The notes: generated by a model not told the origin, from the letters alone. 64,000 bases of DNA from G963669295 sp963669295 (GCA_963669295.1 OY769938.1:4216001-4280000); one strand, 5' to 3'. Numbered from the stretch's first letter, positions 45,323-55,591 are shown. Program-made: numbers and translations.

Positions 45323-45975
45323 TTACACCAGCGTTTTTTTATTTTTTTTGCATCTTTTCTTCCGCCATCGTATGCTTTGGTAGCATAGTTGCAAATAATT
45401 TCACCACTACCTTCTTCTTCGTGTTTTTGATAATTGTAATACAGTGCGTACAAGTAATTTAAATCAGCTTCACTGTAGGTAGAAGCCTGATTTTTGTTGT
45501 TTTTGGCACTGTCGATACTGCGAAGAATATCATCGCTATACCCATCTTCTACAGAAGCTAGTGCCCAATAATAATCGAGGTCTGAGTGATCGAAACTCGC
45601 AGTAGTATCCTTTTGTACTAAACGTTTGGCATTGTCTAAATATCCTGTTGCATCACCACCTTTGTTCTGCTTTAATAAGGCTACGCCAATGTAGTAGGTG
45701 TAATTTACATTATTGGGCGATAATCCATCCGCGTCAACAAAGCTCTCGTAGGCTTTGTTATAGTTTTTAAGTGCGAGGTGCGACAATCCTTGCTTGTAGA
45801 AATAATCGGGCTTTGAATTATCAAAACCGATACACTTTGTAAACTCTCTTACAGCAAAATTATACTCTTGCTGTTGGAAATATTCCATCGCTTTATTGTA
45901 GGTACTGTTTTCATCCTGGGCATTAACATTCATCAAGAAAAGCCCTGCTATCACCGTAAAAATCAATCTTTTCAT
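45319..45975 (-). CDS. Secreted TPR protein
   Basis: A periplasmic tetratricopeptide-repeat protein of 218 residues from ATG 45975. The signal peptide is MKRLIFTVIAGLFLMNVNAQ. TPR units start at about residue 26 (YNKAMEYFQQQEYNFAVREF), then FYKQGLSHLALKNYNKAYES and YTYYIGVALLKQNKGG. It overlaps the convergent GldN-like gene by four bases at the 3' ends. TPR proteins of this kind usually scaffold protein assemblies. Partner unknown. Confidence 0.8.
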   Translation of the reverse strand: MKRLIFTVIAGLFLMNVNAQDENSTYNKAMEYFQQQEYNFAVREFTKCIGFDNSKPDYFYKQGLSHLALKNYNKAYESFVDADGLSPNNVNYTYYIGVALLKQNKGGDATGYLDNAKRLVQKDTTASFDHSDLDYYWALASVEDGYSDDILRSIDSAKNNKNQASTYSEADLNYLYALYYNYQKHEEEGSGEIICNYATKAYDGGRKDAKKIKKRWCN

Positions 45976-46026
45976 ACTGCTTGTTTGCACCAAATATAAA
46001 AAGATTTGAAGGTTGTTTGCAAAAGA

Positions 46027-46048
46027 AACGGGGCGATAAAGCCCCGTT
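46027..46048 (-). terminator. Possible terminator hairpin
   Basis: AACGGGGC (46027) and GCCCCGTT (46041) with a 6-base loop. Read on the minus strand the stem is followed by a T-rich TTTCTTTT. It lies between two minus-strand genes, about 270 bp after the 46321-46716 gene. The rest of the 45976-46320 gap shows nothing I can name. Confidence 0.45.
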
Positions 46049-46320
46049 CTCCCAGGGAAGTAGGTGTAACGTCATGTTGTAGTTGTTGTTGCAGTGTAAT
46101 TGGGTTTGGATGCTGCGAGGTTTGAGAGGTTGCTAAAACCTATTTACACTACTTACAATAAGACATTTTTCCCTGTTACTTGCTAAAGTCTGGAAAAACA
46201 TAATGTTGATCCTAAAGTAAAGATACGACTAAATGAAAGATGGAGATATGGTGAAATTACTTATTTCGATTGCGTATAAATGCTTATTTCATCAAGAAAA
46301 CATGATGAAAATCAGGAAAA

Positions 46321-46716
46321 CTACAGCGGCTTAAATTTGAACCTGGTATCTACCCTTGCTCCATCCTGATAGCTTTGAGTAAGTCGCAACTGGTAACCAT
46401 CTATTTCACCAGCATACTTAATTTTTGTGTGAGGAGTTTTTATTGTAAAGTTAACATGACAACCTTTTGCTTTGTACCTGCTTGAGGTAACATTATCATT
46501 ACCAAGCTTAAACCACTTTTTTACCCCTACCCAATTTTCTTTGCTCAGTGCTTGAATCACTGTGCCATTGTAAAAAAACTGTAGATATTCCGTTTGTTGT
46601 GTGCTTTCATCGTACGATAGGTATACCCCATCATATTGTACCTTACAACCGGTTAGTTGAGCATTTGAAAAAAAAAATAAACAGCAGCAAAAAGATGTTA
46701 AGAAGAGTTTACACAT
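46321..46716 (-). CDS. Secreted hypothetical protein, 131 aa
   Basis: The N-terminus (KLFLTSFCCCLFFFSNAQ) is a signal peptide; a lipobox is not clear. The mature part is beta-rich with a cysteine pair (TGCKVQYDG and KGCHVNF), suggesting a small disulfide-stabilised domain. Its promoter at 46732 lies in the end of the upstream gene. No family recognised. Confidence 0.65.
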   Translation of the reverse strand: MCKLFLTSFCCCLFFFSNAQLTGCKVQYDGVYLSYDESTQQTEYLQFFYNGTVIQALSKENWVGVKKWFKLGNDNVTSSRYKAKGCHVNFTIKTPHTKIKYAGEIDGYQLRLTQSYQDGARVDTRFKFKPL

Positions 46717-46731
46717 GAAGCACGTTTCTTC

Positions 46732-46762
46732 TAAAGTTACGGCTATTTTAGTTGGATGTCAA
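46732..46762 (-). promoter_or_regulatory. Probable Bacteroidota-type promoter
   Basis: On the minus strand TTG, 20 bp, TAACTTTA, about 15 bp before the ATG at 46716. It overlaps the 3' end of the carboxypeptidase gene, so the small gene can be transcribed independently. Confidence 0.5.
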
Positions 46763-48470
46763 GCATGCGATTAATTCGGGCAACGGGGTACCGCATGCGT
46801 GTTTTTTCGTAATAGGGAGAATGTTGGTAAATAAAATACAGCGGCCCCCATGGGTTATTGGCAAACTCCTGATCGGCTTTCATGCGCTCCTCCAATGCTT
46901 GCTTCAATGCTGGTTGTTGCTGAAGTACTTCTTCTGCAAGTTCCTCAAATACATAGGGAGAAAACCACTCTTTTTGCTGTAAGATAGCATCAAAAAAGCC
47001 CCAATTGAAGTAGGAGTCTGTGGCTTCGGGTTCTAATGTTTCAACAATGAATCGGTTGCGCGGTTGATTGGTAGAAATAATGTAATCTCCAGCCCGGTAT
47101 TGAATACGCTGAGTATCTTTACTTACGGTAACACTGTGGTGCAGGTAATGTCCTTCATAAGGTTGCCGCCCAGTGTCGTAATTTTCAATATAATATACCT
47201 CCACCTCCAGTGCAGTATCTTCTACCAATTGCTGCATTACAATACCATTCATTTGTAGGCGTTCAATAACTGCCTTCCAGGCTTGTGGAATTACATACAT
47301 GGCTGGTTTTTGTACGTGCTTTGTGGCTTTGTAAGTGCTGAAATATTTAATGTCTTTAGTCCATGGGGCTTTTCTGTCATAATACAATCGATCCTTTCCA
47401 CTCACATTGCTGGGCTTGTATTTTGCAGCATACCCATCAAAAGCAAACCATTCGAATTGTGTGGTGTCCAACTCCCATTCAATAGGAAATTTTTGTTGTG
47501 TTGTGGTGCCCACATTTGCCTGGGCAATAAGTTGTGCCAGCTCTTCCGAATGCTCTTCTGCATAGCTGATTGCAGCCAATAAAAATTCGTAAGTAGAAAG
47601 CACACGCTCTTTGTATGGTTTTAGCATATGTGTTTCAGTAACAAAACCAAAGCTGTTGAATAGGGTACTATACCCAGTAGAGTAGCGTGGTGTTTCCAAA
47701 TAATCCATAATACCATTATCAGGGATGCCATCTACGGCATGTACATAAGGGCTCATAGGATAGCCATTTTTCTTCATTTGCCGATACAGTGCAGGCACCA
47801 TTGTGCTTCGCGAATACTGCCCTAAGTCGGGGTGGAGCTTGTTATATTGTGTAGCAATCAGTGTCATTACATATTGGTAATCAGCACCGTTAGAAGTATG
47901 GGTGTCAATGAAAATATCGGGCTGCCAGGTTTGGTAAATGGAAGCAAATGCCCTGGCATTCTCAGAATCACACTTTATAAAATCGCGATTTAAATCAAGG
48001 TTTTTGGCATTGCCACGAAAGCCATACATGGCTGGCCCGTTTTGGTTGGCCCTACTGCAACACCCCCTGTTTAAAGCTCCTCCAATGTTATACATCGGAA
48101 TAATGGCGACCACTACATTATTCATCGATTGCAACCGCTTGAATTTAGGATTAAGAAGATCTTGTGCCAATTGTACACTTGCATCTACACCACACGGTTC
48201 TCCAGGATGAATGGCATTATTGATGAGTACAACTCGTTTGTTTTTAGCTGCTTCGGGCGTAATGGCCTGGTTGGCAATAACAAAAAGATGCAAAGGTTTA
48301 CCGATGTCGGTAGTACCATAAGTAAGCAGTTGAGCACGTTCATGCTGCTCATCCAATGCCTTGTAAGCAGCAATGGTTTCTTCGTAAGTAAGCGTTTCGT
48401 TGTGCTCGTATTTCTGGGCGCTGACTCCAAGGGCAAAAAGCATTAAGTAACAAAAAGAGAAAAGCTTCAT
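46743..48470 (-). CDS. M14 zinc carboxypeptidase, secreted
   Basis: A 575-residue exported metallopeptidase. The signal peptide is MKLFSFCYLMLFALGVSAQ. The zinc ligands are HPGE (NNAIHPGEPCGVDAS, about residues 93-96) and the later His in FIDTHTSNGADYQ. The catalytic glutamate is probably in FVTETHMLKPYKER (about 280). The last 250 residues form an extra domain without known motifs. M14 proteins of this type remove C-terminal residues from peptides or act on the cell wall. Divergent from the VWA gene. Confidence 0.85.
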   Translation of the reverse strand: MKLFSFCYLMLFALGVSAQKYEHNETLTYEETIAAYKALDEQHERAQLLTYGTTDIGKPLHLFVIANQAITPEAAKNKRVVLINNAIHPGEPCGVDASVQLAQDLLNPKFKRLQSMNNVVVAIIPMYNIGGALNRGCCSRANQNGPAMYGFRGNAKNLDLNRDFIKCDSENARAFASIYQTWQPDIFIDTHTSNGADYQYVMTLIATQYNKLHPDLGQYSRSTMVPALYRQMKKNGYPMSPYVHAVDGIPDNGIMDYLETPRYSTGYSTLFNSFGFVTETHMLKPYKERVLSTYEFLLAAISYAEEHSEELAQLIAQANVGTTTQQKFPIEWELDTTQFEWFAFDGYAAKYKPSNVSGKDRLYYDRKAPWTKDIKYFSTYKATKHVQKPAMYVIPQAWKAVIERLQMNGIVMQQLVEDTALEVEVYYIENYDTGRQPYEGHYLHHSVTVSKDTQRIQYRAGDYIISTNQPRNRFIVETLEPEATDSYFNWGFFDAILQQKEWFSPYVFEELAEEVLQQQPALKQALEERMKADQEFANNPWGPLYFIYQHSPYYEKTRMRYPVARINRMLDIQLK

Positions 48471-48662
48471 AACAGTGCATTTGTAACAAATATCAGAAAC
48501 TTCCTTTAATAATTGTTTACTACTATGGTAATGAATAAGAATTGCATGACTTCTAACTTCAACAGAATTGGGAGTTTGTTGAAATCAATAGTTTTTTTAT
48601 GGAAAAAATAAAGGCGGTGCATCCATCAATAAAACAAGCTTTCATTCACCAAAACCACCGCT

Positions 48663-50708
48663 ATGAAAACACACATTTCTTCTGTACTACTTACCATCCT
48701 AATTTGTTGTACAAGCCTTACCACTTTTGCAGGTATTGCTCGCGTTGAAAACGGTACCTTGAGAGGCAGCGTATTTGATAAAGAAACAGGTGAACCCCTT
48801 ATCGCTGCAAATGTAATACTTAAACAAAACGGCCAATTTGTTTCAGGGGTAGCCACTAATGTTGATGGACTTTATTCAATGAAAGTTCAAGCAGGGGTAT
48901 ACGACCTTGAAGTAGCCTATGTTGGGTATCAAAAGAAAATCATCAATGATGTTGAAATTAAACCCAACCAGGTAACTACATTGAAGTTGTTGGTAGCCCC
49001 GGCAACGCAAACCCTTGAATGTGTAGAGATTGTTAGTGAAAAAAGGCAAAGCAAGGTTGCCATGTCCATTCAAAAACTATCACCACGGCAACTCTCAGCG
49101 ATACCAGGGGTATCGGTAAGGCGCAAGAACAGGCGCAATAAACAAAAGCAAAAGCAGCAAACACCAGTACAAACCAGCGTTACTCCACGTCCTAAACCGG
49201 TGCAAAAAGTTCCTACAGTAGGAGGGGAGTCCGACATAGTGAATTACATCTCGCACAACGATGATAATCATGTGGAACCAGCAAGTACCGAACAGTACGA
49301 TGCCATCGAAGAAAACCCTTTCAAGGAAGTAAAGCATGCGCCACTATCCACGTTCTCTATTGATGTAGATGTAGCGTCTTATGCCAACATGAGGCGGTTC
49401 ATTAACAATCACCAGCGTCCGCCTAAAGATGCCGTTCGCATCGAAGAAATGGTGAATTATTTTGATTACGATTATCCACAGCCTGATGGGGAACATCCTT
49501 TTGCCATTGTTACTGAAATGTCGGAATGCCCATGGAACGACAAAAACCGATTGGTGCATGTTGGCATACAAGGTAAGGAAGTGGAAATAAAAAAACTACC
49601 TGCCAACAACCTGGTGTTTTTAGTAGATGTATCGGGCTCAATGAGTAGTCATCATAAGTTACCACTGGTGAAAAATTCGTTAAAAATGTTAGTAAAAAAG
49701 ATGCGTGCAGAAGATCGAATTGCACTGGTAACCTATGCTGGAAACACTCGTGTAGTATTGGAATCTACTCCTGGCAACCAGAAGCAAAAAATCATTAAGG
49801 CAATCAATGATCTGAATTCAGGAGGATCTACTGCAGGAGCAGCAGGCATAGTATTGGCCTACGAACAAGCCATGAAAAATCATCTCAAAGATGGAAATAA
49901 CAGGGTGATTTTAGCCACTGATGGCGATTTTAACGTAGGGATTACCAACGACAATGATCTGGTGCGTATGATTGAAGAGAAAAGAGAAAATGATGTTTTT
50001 CTAACCGTATTGGGATACGGTATGGGCAACTACAAAGATGGTAAAATGGAAAAATTGGCCGATAAAGGCAATGGCAATTATGCCTATATCGATAACATTT
50101 CAGAAGCCAAAAAAGTATTGGTAACAGAGATGAGTGGTACACTACTCACCATTGCAAAAGATGTGAAGATTCAAATTGAGTTTAACCCTACAAAAGTAGC
50201 ATCTTACAAGCTTATAGGCTACGAAAACAGGTTGTTGAACGACGAAGATTTTAATGATGACACCAAGGATGCTGGAGAGTTGGGGTCGGGGCATACCGTT
50301 ACGGCATTATACGAAGTAGTACCGGCATCAGGAGCGTTAGAAGCGGGCATCAGCAAACCCAATGTAGACCCTTTGCGTTATCAAACCAACCAGTTGAGTG
50401 AGGAAGCAACCAGCGATGAAATTATGACAGTGAAGTTTCGCTACAAGGCCCCAAAGGGAAAAGTCAGTAAGCTCATTACCCATTACGTATCGGATCGCCC
50501 TGTAGCACACGATGTAACATCTGATAATTTTAAATTTTCGGCAGCTGTAGCAGAGTTTGGGCTGTTGTTAAGAAACTCGAAATACAAAGGAACTGCTAGC
50601 TATGATCAGGTGGTACACCTGGCCAAACAAGGCAAAGGAAAAGATGCCAAAGGCTATCGCGCAGAATTCATCCGATTGGTAGAGAAAAGTGAGCTACAAT
50701 CGGAATAA
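48663..50708 (+). CDS. VWA-domain protein with carboxypeptidase-regulatory-like domain
   Basis: A 681-residue exported protein. After a signal peptide (about 1-23) comes a carboxypeptidase-regulatory-like beta domain (about 32-112: GTLRGSVFDKETGEPLIAAN), then a basic, low-complexity linker (about 153-185). The von Willebrand N-terminal region starts with TFSIDVDVASYANMRRFIN (about 230-249). The VWA domain has a complete MIDAS (DVSGSMS at 322-328), and a C-terminal DUF3520-like part follows, so it resembles YfbK-type proteins. It likely binds a metal-dependent partner at the cell surface. Confidence 0.85.
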   Translation: MKTHISSVLLTILICCTSLTTFAGIARVENGTLRGSVFDKETGEPLIAANVILKQNGQFVSGVATNVDGLYSMKVQAGVYDLEVAYVGYQKKIINDVEIKPNQVTTLKLLVAPATQTLECVEIVSEKRQSKVAMSIQKLSPRQLSAIPGVSVRRKNRRNKQKQKQQTPVQTSVTPRPKPVQKVPTVGGESDIVNYISHNDDNHVEPASTEQYDAIEENPFKEVKHAPLSTFSIDVDVASYANMRRFINNHQRPPKDAVRIEEMVNYFDYDYPQPDGEHPFAIVTEMSECPWNDKNRLVHVGIQGKEVEIKKLPANNLVFLVDVSGSMSSHHKLPLVKNSLKMLVKKMRAEDRIALVTYAGNTRVVLESTPGNQKQKIIKAINDLNSGGSTAGAAGIVLAYEQAMKNHLKDGNNRVILATDGDFNVGITNDNDLVRMIEEKRENDVFLTVLGYGMGNYKDGKMEKLADKGNGNYAYIDNISEAKKVLVTEMSGTLLTIAKDVKIQIEFNPTKVASYKLIGYENRLLNDEDFNDDTKDAGELGSGHTVTALYEVVPASGALEAGISKPNVDPLRYQTNQLSEEATSDEIMTVKFRYKAPKGKVSKLITHYVSDRPVAHDVTSDNFKFSAAVAEFGLLLRNSKYKGTASYDQVVHLAKQGKGKDAKGYRAEFIRLVEKSELQSE

Positions 50709-50728
50709 TAAAAGTGGTGTGTTCGATG

Positions 50729-50760
50729 AAGAGGCAGCAAAAACTTTGCTGCCTCTTTTT
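50729..50760 (+). terminator. Rho-independent terminator
   Basis: AAGAGGCAGCAAA (50729-50741) and TTTGCTGCCTCTT (50745-50757) with a 3-base loop, followed by T residues. It ends the VWA transcript, 20 bases after the stop. Confidence 0.9.
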
Positions 50761-50798
50761 ATCTAAAACTTTTGCAACTTTATGCCGTAATACAAAGC

Positions 50799-51887
50799 AT
50801 GCGAAGAATCCTTGTCATTTTATTGCTGGTATATACTGGAATGCCAATGCGGTCAACAGCCCAAGCGGAATGGTTGGTGATGTACTATATGCCATACGAT
50901 AACGATCTATCTAAGCTTGGGAAGGAAATCATTTTTAGCATCAAAAAAGGCATTACTTCTAAAGATGTGATGGCTGTGGTGCAGGCCGACTTTGATGATA
51001 CGCTGGGCATGCAGCGATTTGTATTAACTGCTGATACTATAATTGCGTGGACCATTAACAATGAATATTCTGCAAATGATACCACTTTTTATCAATTCTT
51101 GCAGTGGGCAGGCACCCATTACCGGGCTCAACGCTATGGTTTGTTTTTGTTGAACCATGGAGGGCGGTTAGAGGATGTGTGTAGAGATGATGCTCCAGAG
51201 CAGAAATATTTAAACATATTGGATGTGCGTAAAGGAATTGAAAAATTCAATGCAATAACCCATAAAAAACTAGAACTGCTTACACTGCAAGTGTGTACCA
51301 AAGCATCGTTAGAAGCCCTGTACGAATTTAAAGACATCAGCCATTACACATTGGCATCACAACAATTATTAGGTGCCCCCAACAGTTACTATATCCCTAC
51401 TTACGAAGCACTTTCGAATCAACCTAAAACAAGCGGTAAAGAGTTGGCAGAGTGGGTAGCAAAAAATGAGGGCAGTGATATGTATTACTCCTATACATGT
51501 GTTAACAACAGTTATTTGGATAGCATGGCATTGGCATTGCAACAACTGAAGAAGGTAAAAAAGAAGGCGATAAGCAAAGTAGCAGATAGTACCTTATTGA
51601 AAATTGACTACCTCGGAGAAACCTACTGCGATTTGTCATCCATGATGTCGAGAGTGCTTTGCAAAAATGAGGTGCCGCTACCTTTGATTCAAACCCAAAG
51701 GGTGCTAAATAAATTGGTGGTGTTCCATCAGGTGAATGCGAACAACAATAAGATGAAACATTATGGAGGAGTATCGTTACTACATCCTGCACAAGGTTTT
51801 TACCGTACGCGCTACCGGCACCTTTCATTCTTTAAAACAACATCCCCAAAAGCAATAAGTGCCTGGTATAAAAAGTGTTTCTTTTAA
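50799..51887 (+). CDS. Clostripain-like (C11) cysteine protease
   Basis: A 362-residue exported protein from ATG 50799, with signal peptide MRRILVILLLVYTGM. The C11 landmarks are WLVMYYMPYDNDLSKLGKEI at the N-terminus, the histidine of LFLLNHGGRLEDV, and the catalytic cysteine in LLTLQVCTKASLEALYE, followed by YTLASQQLLGAPNSYYIP. The usual C-x-M after the catalytic strand is CTK here, a small change that may affect activity. Its gene ends two bases before the convergent membrane-protein gene. Confidence 0.75.
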   Translation: MRRILVILLLVYTGMPMRSTAQAEWLVMYYMPYDNDLSKLGKEIIFSIKKGITSKDVMAVVQADFDDTLGMQRFVLTADTIIAWTINNEYSANDTTFYQFLQWAGTHYRAQRYGLFLLNHGGRLEDVCRDDAPEQKYLNILDVRKGIEKFNAITHKKLELLTLQVCTKASLEALYEFKDISHYTLASQQLLGAPNSYYIPTYEALSNQPKTSGKELAEWVAKNEGSDMYYSYTCVNNSYLDSMALALQQLKKVKKKAISKVADSTLLKIDYLGETYCDLSSMMSRVLCKNEVPLPLIQTQRVLNKLVVFHQVNANNNKMKHYGGVSLLHPAQGFYRTRYRHLSFFKTTSPKAISAWYKKCFF

Positions 51888-51888
51888 C

Positions 51889-53328
51889 CTATTTTTTTCG
51901 TGGTATAGAACGCAGTTTTATATACATGCGCTTAAATAGCGGATGTAAAAGTGTACCGTAAAGAATAATACCACCCCAAAAACACCATTCTATAATATCT
52001 TGTGCATTATAGCCATGATAAGGATAGTAATCGTTATAATGGTAATAACCATAGCCTGTAATCTCAACATAAGCAATAGCAACAATGAATGGGAATATAG
52101 GCGTTAAGAGATTAAGAATGATCAGGCAAACTGCGTTAAATCCAATGTATTTTGTTTGTGTGGTTGCTATCAGGGTTTGGATGAGTAAAAACAGGTAAAT
52201 GACAACACACGATCCAAGGAAAAAATTGCCACTACCAAAAGTTCGTCGCCCTAATTCGTCGAAAATCCCCAATAAAATGGGAACAATAATCATAGCAACT
52301 ATTGCTACTAGAAAAGGCTTCCAATTCACACTTTTAAAGATGGTAAGCAATACGGTAAGGAAGAAGGTTAGTACAAACAAAAAATAGAAAAAACCTTCTT
52401 CTCGAAAGAAAAAGTAACGTTGTGTTTTTGCCCGCGAATGATTGTAGATAATGTCTCTAGCATAATCCTTGGTACGCTCAAGATTATAATTGTCCATCAG
52501 CAAGTCGATGTTATTGACCCACCGTTTGTAGTTTGATAAAACCTGTTCCGGGCTTACCTCAATACGACCACCATACTTATTGATAATCGCAATAAAATTG
52601 GAAATCTCCTCCATACGTTCGAAGTCCGATTTATCTTTTAGGTAATTCGCCAACAACTCCTTTTGCGAAAGCAACCCAGGCGGTTCCTCATCGCTATAGT
52701 ACCATGGGCTATACGCTCCCAGGTTGGTATTGTATGTTTTGTAATTATCCTCGTAACTTCCATACCTTTCTTTTATTTCCCTTAAATCTTCGTCGATCAA
52801 ATTATGGTAGCCGTAGTCCAGGTAGTCGTTAATGCTGGAGTAAGTCTTGTAATTCGAAACATAGCTGGGAAAGTAATGATTGCCAATGTTAAGATGATTA
52901 ATATCTTGAACCAATTCTTCAGAATCAATGAGGTGGTTAACTCTATAGCTAATTACCCCCCCAAGCGTGTAGGAGAAAGAAAAGAATAAAGCAATGCTTA
53001 CAAAGTACAAATACAACTCAGCCAACGACTGCAAAGGGTTCCTTTTTCCAAATTGCTTCTCTACGCTGTACAATACCACCTTATAAACCCATATGGCAAA
53101 AACCACTATCGCAGGAATAAAGGTTAACCCAAAGATGACCTCTACATCGGGTAGGTTATTGATGCTTACTGGGTATACAAATCCAATAAGTGCAGCAAGT
53201 AAATTGCCCAAAAAGGCAAAGTAAAGCCAATAGTGAATACGTGTGCTCCATAAAAAAGGACTGTTTTCCAACAGTTGCTGGTTAAGGTTTTTTAATGGCT
53301 TTGGACTTAATTTGTGAAACAAACTCAT
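51889..53328 (-). CDS. Multi-pass membrane protein, likely ABC partner
   Basis: A 479-residue protein with about seven hydrophobic helices: three in the first 135 residues and the others after about 300. Between them is a hydrophilic loop of about 165 residues rich in tyrosine and acidic residues. Its start overlaps the stop of the ABC ATPase gene by four bases (ATGA), so they are translated together and probably form one transporter. It does not show the usual permease signatures, so the substrate and direction are unknown. Confidence 0.7.
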   Translation of the reverse strand: MSLFHKLSPKPLKNLNQQLLENSPFLWSTRIHYWLYFAFLGNLLAALIGFVYPVSINNLPDVEVIFGLTFIPAIVVFAIWVYKVVLYSVEKQFGKRNPLQSLAELYLYFVSIALFFSFSYTLGGVISYRVNHLIDSEELVQDINHLNIGNHYFPSYVSNYKTYSSINDYLDYGYHNLIDEDLREIKERYGSYEDNYKTYNTNLGAYSPWYYSDEEPPGLLSQKELLANYLKDKSDFERMEEISNFIAIINKYGGRIEVSPEQVLSNYKRWVNNIDLLMDNYNLERTKDYARDIIYNHSRAKTQRYFFFREEGFFYFLFVLTFFLTVLLTIFKSVNWKPFLVAIVAMIIVPILLGIFDELGRRTFGSGNFFLGSCVVIYLFLLIQTLIATTQTKYIGFNAVCLIILNLLTPIFPFIVAIAYVEITGYGYYHYNDYYPYHGYNAQDIIEWCFWGGIILYGTLLHPLFKRMYIKLRSIPRKK

Positions 53329-54578
53329 AGTTCCTGGTTAAAGAGTTTTTTGGTAGATGTGCTAATGTCTCTGAAATAGGTGATGCTCAGTTTTTTGGTG
53401 AGGAGCAGTTGCAGTAATTGATCATTACTCAATGTAACAGGAGTATGAATAATTAAGGCTGTGCCACTATCTTCAATGCGTATCCCTTCGATATTTTGTA
53501 ATGTTTTCATCAATAACTCACGATCAAAAGAACCAGCTACCTCAAACGAATTTTCTTTGCGTTCAGTAGCAAAATTCTGTGTCATGCCGTTGTACAATGG
53601 GTGGCCATTGCGCAAGAAGATAATATTGTCGGACACGTGCTCGATCTCGTGCAACTGTTGAGAGCTAAGAATAACACCAAGAGGAAATTGCTGCGATTTG
53701 GCGATGTACGATAAGTCTTGCAAAAATAACTGCTGTGCATTCAGGTCAAGATTCGCCAAAGGCTCGTCGAGTACCAATAGGGTAGGGCGCCATACCAACA
53801 TCTTAGCCAATTCAAACCGGAGCTTATAGCCACTCGATAATTGTCCCCATGTTAGGTTACGAAAGTTAGTTAACCCAAGTCGGTGAATTACAAACTCCAC
53901 CTGTTCGCTATTATCACGTCCTCGAATACCATGAGTGGAAGCAGCAAATTTCAGATTTTCCTCAAGGGTACCATACCAGCGATTCAAGCGTTGAGGGATA
54001 TAAGCCACATGATGTTTGATGTCGTACCAACTGTTAGAATCAGGTTGGAAATAAGGATAGGCAAAATTACCTTCATCGCAATTCAGTAAACCTGCAACTA
54101 TTTTGAGTAATGTGGTTTTCCCATTGCCATTTTCGCCAACAACACCCGTAAGCTCTCCCAGCTTAAGATTAAAGTCGATAGGACCAAGTTTAAAATAATG
54201 CCCACCATTGTTAAATGTTTTGCTAAGCCCATTACCACTGTATACAATGTTCGATACAGGAATCCCTGTAGGTGCCGAGGCATCTCTAAACGCTGGCCCA
54301 TCACTGGCATACCCAACAGCCATTTCATCCACAGCAGCAATAAGTTGATGCAGTCGTTCAAGAATGGCTTGTTTCTTATCTCCCGATAACTCTTGCTCAC
54401 CTAGTTCCTTGAGGCGGTTATAGTCTGCACGCAAATCCATTGCGGAAGTTTTAAGCGAACTGAAGGCTGGAAAGTCTACAAAGAAATCCATCAATCTTCG
54501 GGTAGCCCTACTTAAATCGTTCGACTCAATCAGCACTTTGATCTCTTTTAAGCGCTGTTCAAATTGGAGGTTACTCAT
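53325..54578 (-). CDS. ABC transporter ATPase
   Basis: A 417-residue cytoplasmic ATPase. The N-terminal 115 residues form a coiled/helical domain of a kind seen before some Bacteroidota ABC ATPases. The ABC domain has Walker A GENGNGKTT (about 149-157), the signature LSSGYKLRFELAKML, Walker B LLVLDEPLANLDL and the switch region ILSSQQLHEIEHVSD. The C-terminus (about 340-417) is an extra alpha/beta domain. Coupled to the membrane protein gene. Substrate unknown. Confidence 0.85.
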   Translation of the reverse strand: MSNLQFEQRLKEIKVLIESNDLSRATRRLMDFFVDFPAFSSLKTSAMDLRADYNRLKELGEQELSGDKKQAILERLHQLIAAVDEMAVGYASDGPAFRDASAPTGIPVSNIVYSGNGLSKTFNNGGHYFKLGPIDFNLKLGELTGVVGENGNGKTTLLKIVAGLLNCDEGNFAYPYFQPDSNSWYDIKHHVAYIPQRLNRWYGTLEENLKFAASTHGIRGRDNSEQVEFVIHRLGLTNFRNLTWGQLSSGYKLRFELAKMLVWRPTLLVLDEPLANLDLNAQQLFLQDLSYIAKSQQFPLGVILSSQQLHEIEHVSDNIIFLRNGHPLYNGMTQNFATERKENSFEVAGSFDRELLMKTLQNIEGIRIEDSGTALIIHTPVTLSNDQLLQLLLTKKLSITYFRDISTSTKKLFNQEL

Positions 54579-54754
54579 AGATAATATTTTGATCGATCAA
54601 TATACAAAATTTAAGTGCTATCCTTTGCTTGCAGTGGCAGTGTGCCAATTGTCGCAAGTGGGTTTGTTTTGTCCGTAAAAGCACTGAGTAATGGTGGTAG
54701 TTTTATGTTAATACTTGTAACATATAAAAGGTAACCCAAGTCAAAACATAAACA

Positions 54755-55573
54755 ATGAGTAATAGCGAATACCTGGAAAAAATAGAGGCCCTTCAAGAAG
54801 AAGTAGAAGCATTGAAAGCCAGTGCTGGCAAAAAAGACAATTGGGATAAAATCTCTGTTGTTGGATCTTTAGTAATGCCATTTGCAGTACCCCTGGCTGT
54901 AGGATGGGCGGGCATCTACTTTTCTGATGCACAAAAAGAAGCTGAAATTGAAAGTGCTTCCATCAACGCCAAAAAAGAGGTGGAAATTAAGGAGATTGAG
55001 GACCGACAATACCAATCGCAAGTCATTGCTGAGTTCAAAAAAGATCTTGCTAGCGATGATCCCTTGAAACGGGAAATTGCCATGGAAACCATTTTGTATG
55101 CTGCACCTGATGAAGCACCTCGACTCTTGAGTATCATTGCGCAAGATTCTACTCAAAGCGAAAAGATGATAGATGCAGGAACAAAACTACAAGAGCGAGA
55201 GCACGAGGTTATTCAGCAAGTGGTAGGACCAGGGTTGTCTGCTTCGAATGTTGATGCCGATAAGGCTGCTGCTAATGTATTGGAAAGTTGGTCGTTTGAT
55301 GATGGTTTTGTTACCAGGGTATTAGAGGAGGCATTGGAACGAATCGACAATGAAGCTGGTGTGAACAATGTATTACAAATCTTACTGAACTGCGAGTATG
55401 AAGTGTTCTACGAAAACAGAAATCTCGTCCAGGAGTATCTGGTGAAGGCATATAAACACTATGGTACTTCCGCTCCAATGGAACAAACGGAGCAACAAGC
55501 AGACTTTGAATCACTTTATGAGAAGTTAAAGAGAGTAAAAGGTAGGTTAGAGCAAGTGAAAGCAGGGTTATGA
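54755..55573 (+). CDS. Hypothetical membrane-anchored coiled-coil protein
   Basis: A 272-residue protein: a short coiled coil at the start (EYLEKIEALQEEVEALKAS), one hydrophobic helix (about 37-57), another coiled coil (about 60-95), then a helical repeat-like region. The segments DPLKREIAMETILYAAPDEAPRLL and AGVNNVLQILLNCEYEVF suggest HEAT-like helices. Divergently transcribed from the ABC genes. No family recognised. Confidence 0.65.
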   Translation: MSNSEYLEKIEALQEEVEALKASAGKKDNWDKISVVGSLVMPFAVPLAVGWAGIYFSDAQKEAEIESASINAKKEVEIKEIEDRQYQSQVIAEFKKDLASDDPLKREIAMETILYAAPDEAPRLLSIIAQDSTQSEKMIDAGTKLQEREHEVIQQVVGPGLSASNVDADKAAANVLESWSFDDGFVTRVLEEALERIDNEAGVNNVLQILLNCEYEVFYENRNLVQEYLVKAYKHYGTSAPMEQTEQQADFESLYEKLKRVKGRLEQVKAGL

Positions 55574-55591
55574 AATGGCCTAAAAGGTAAA

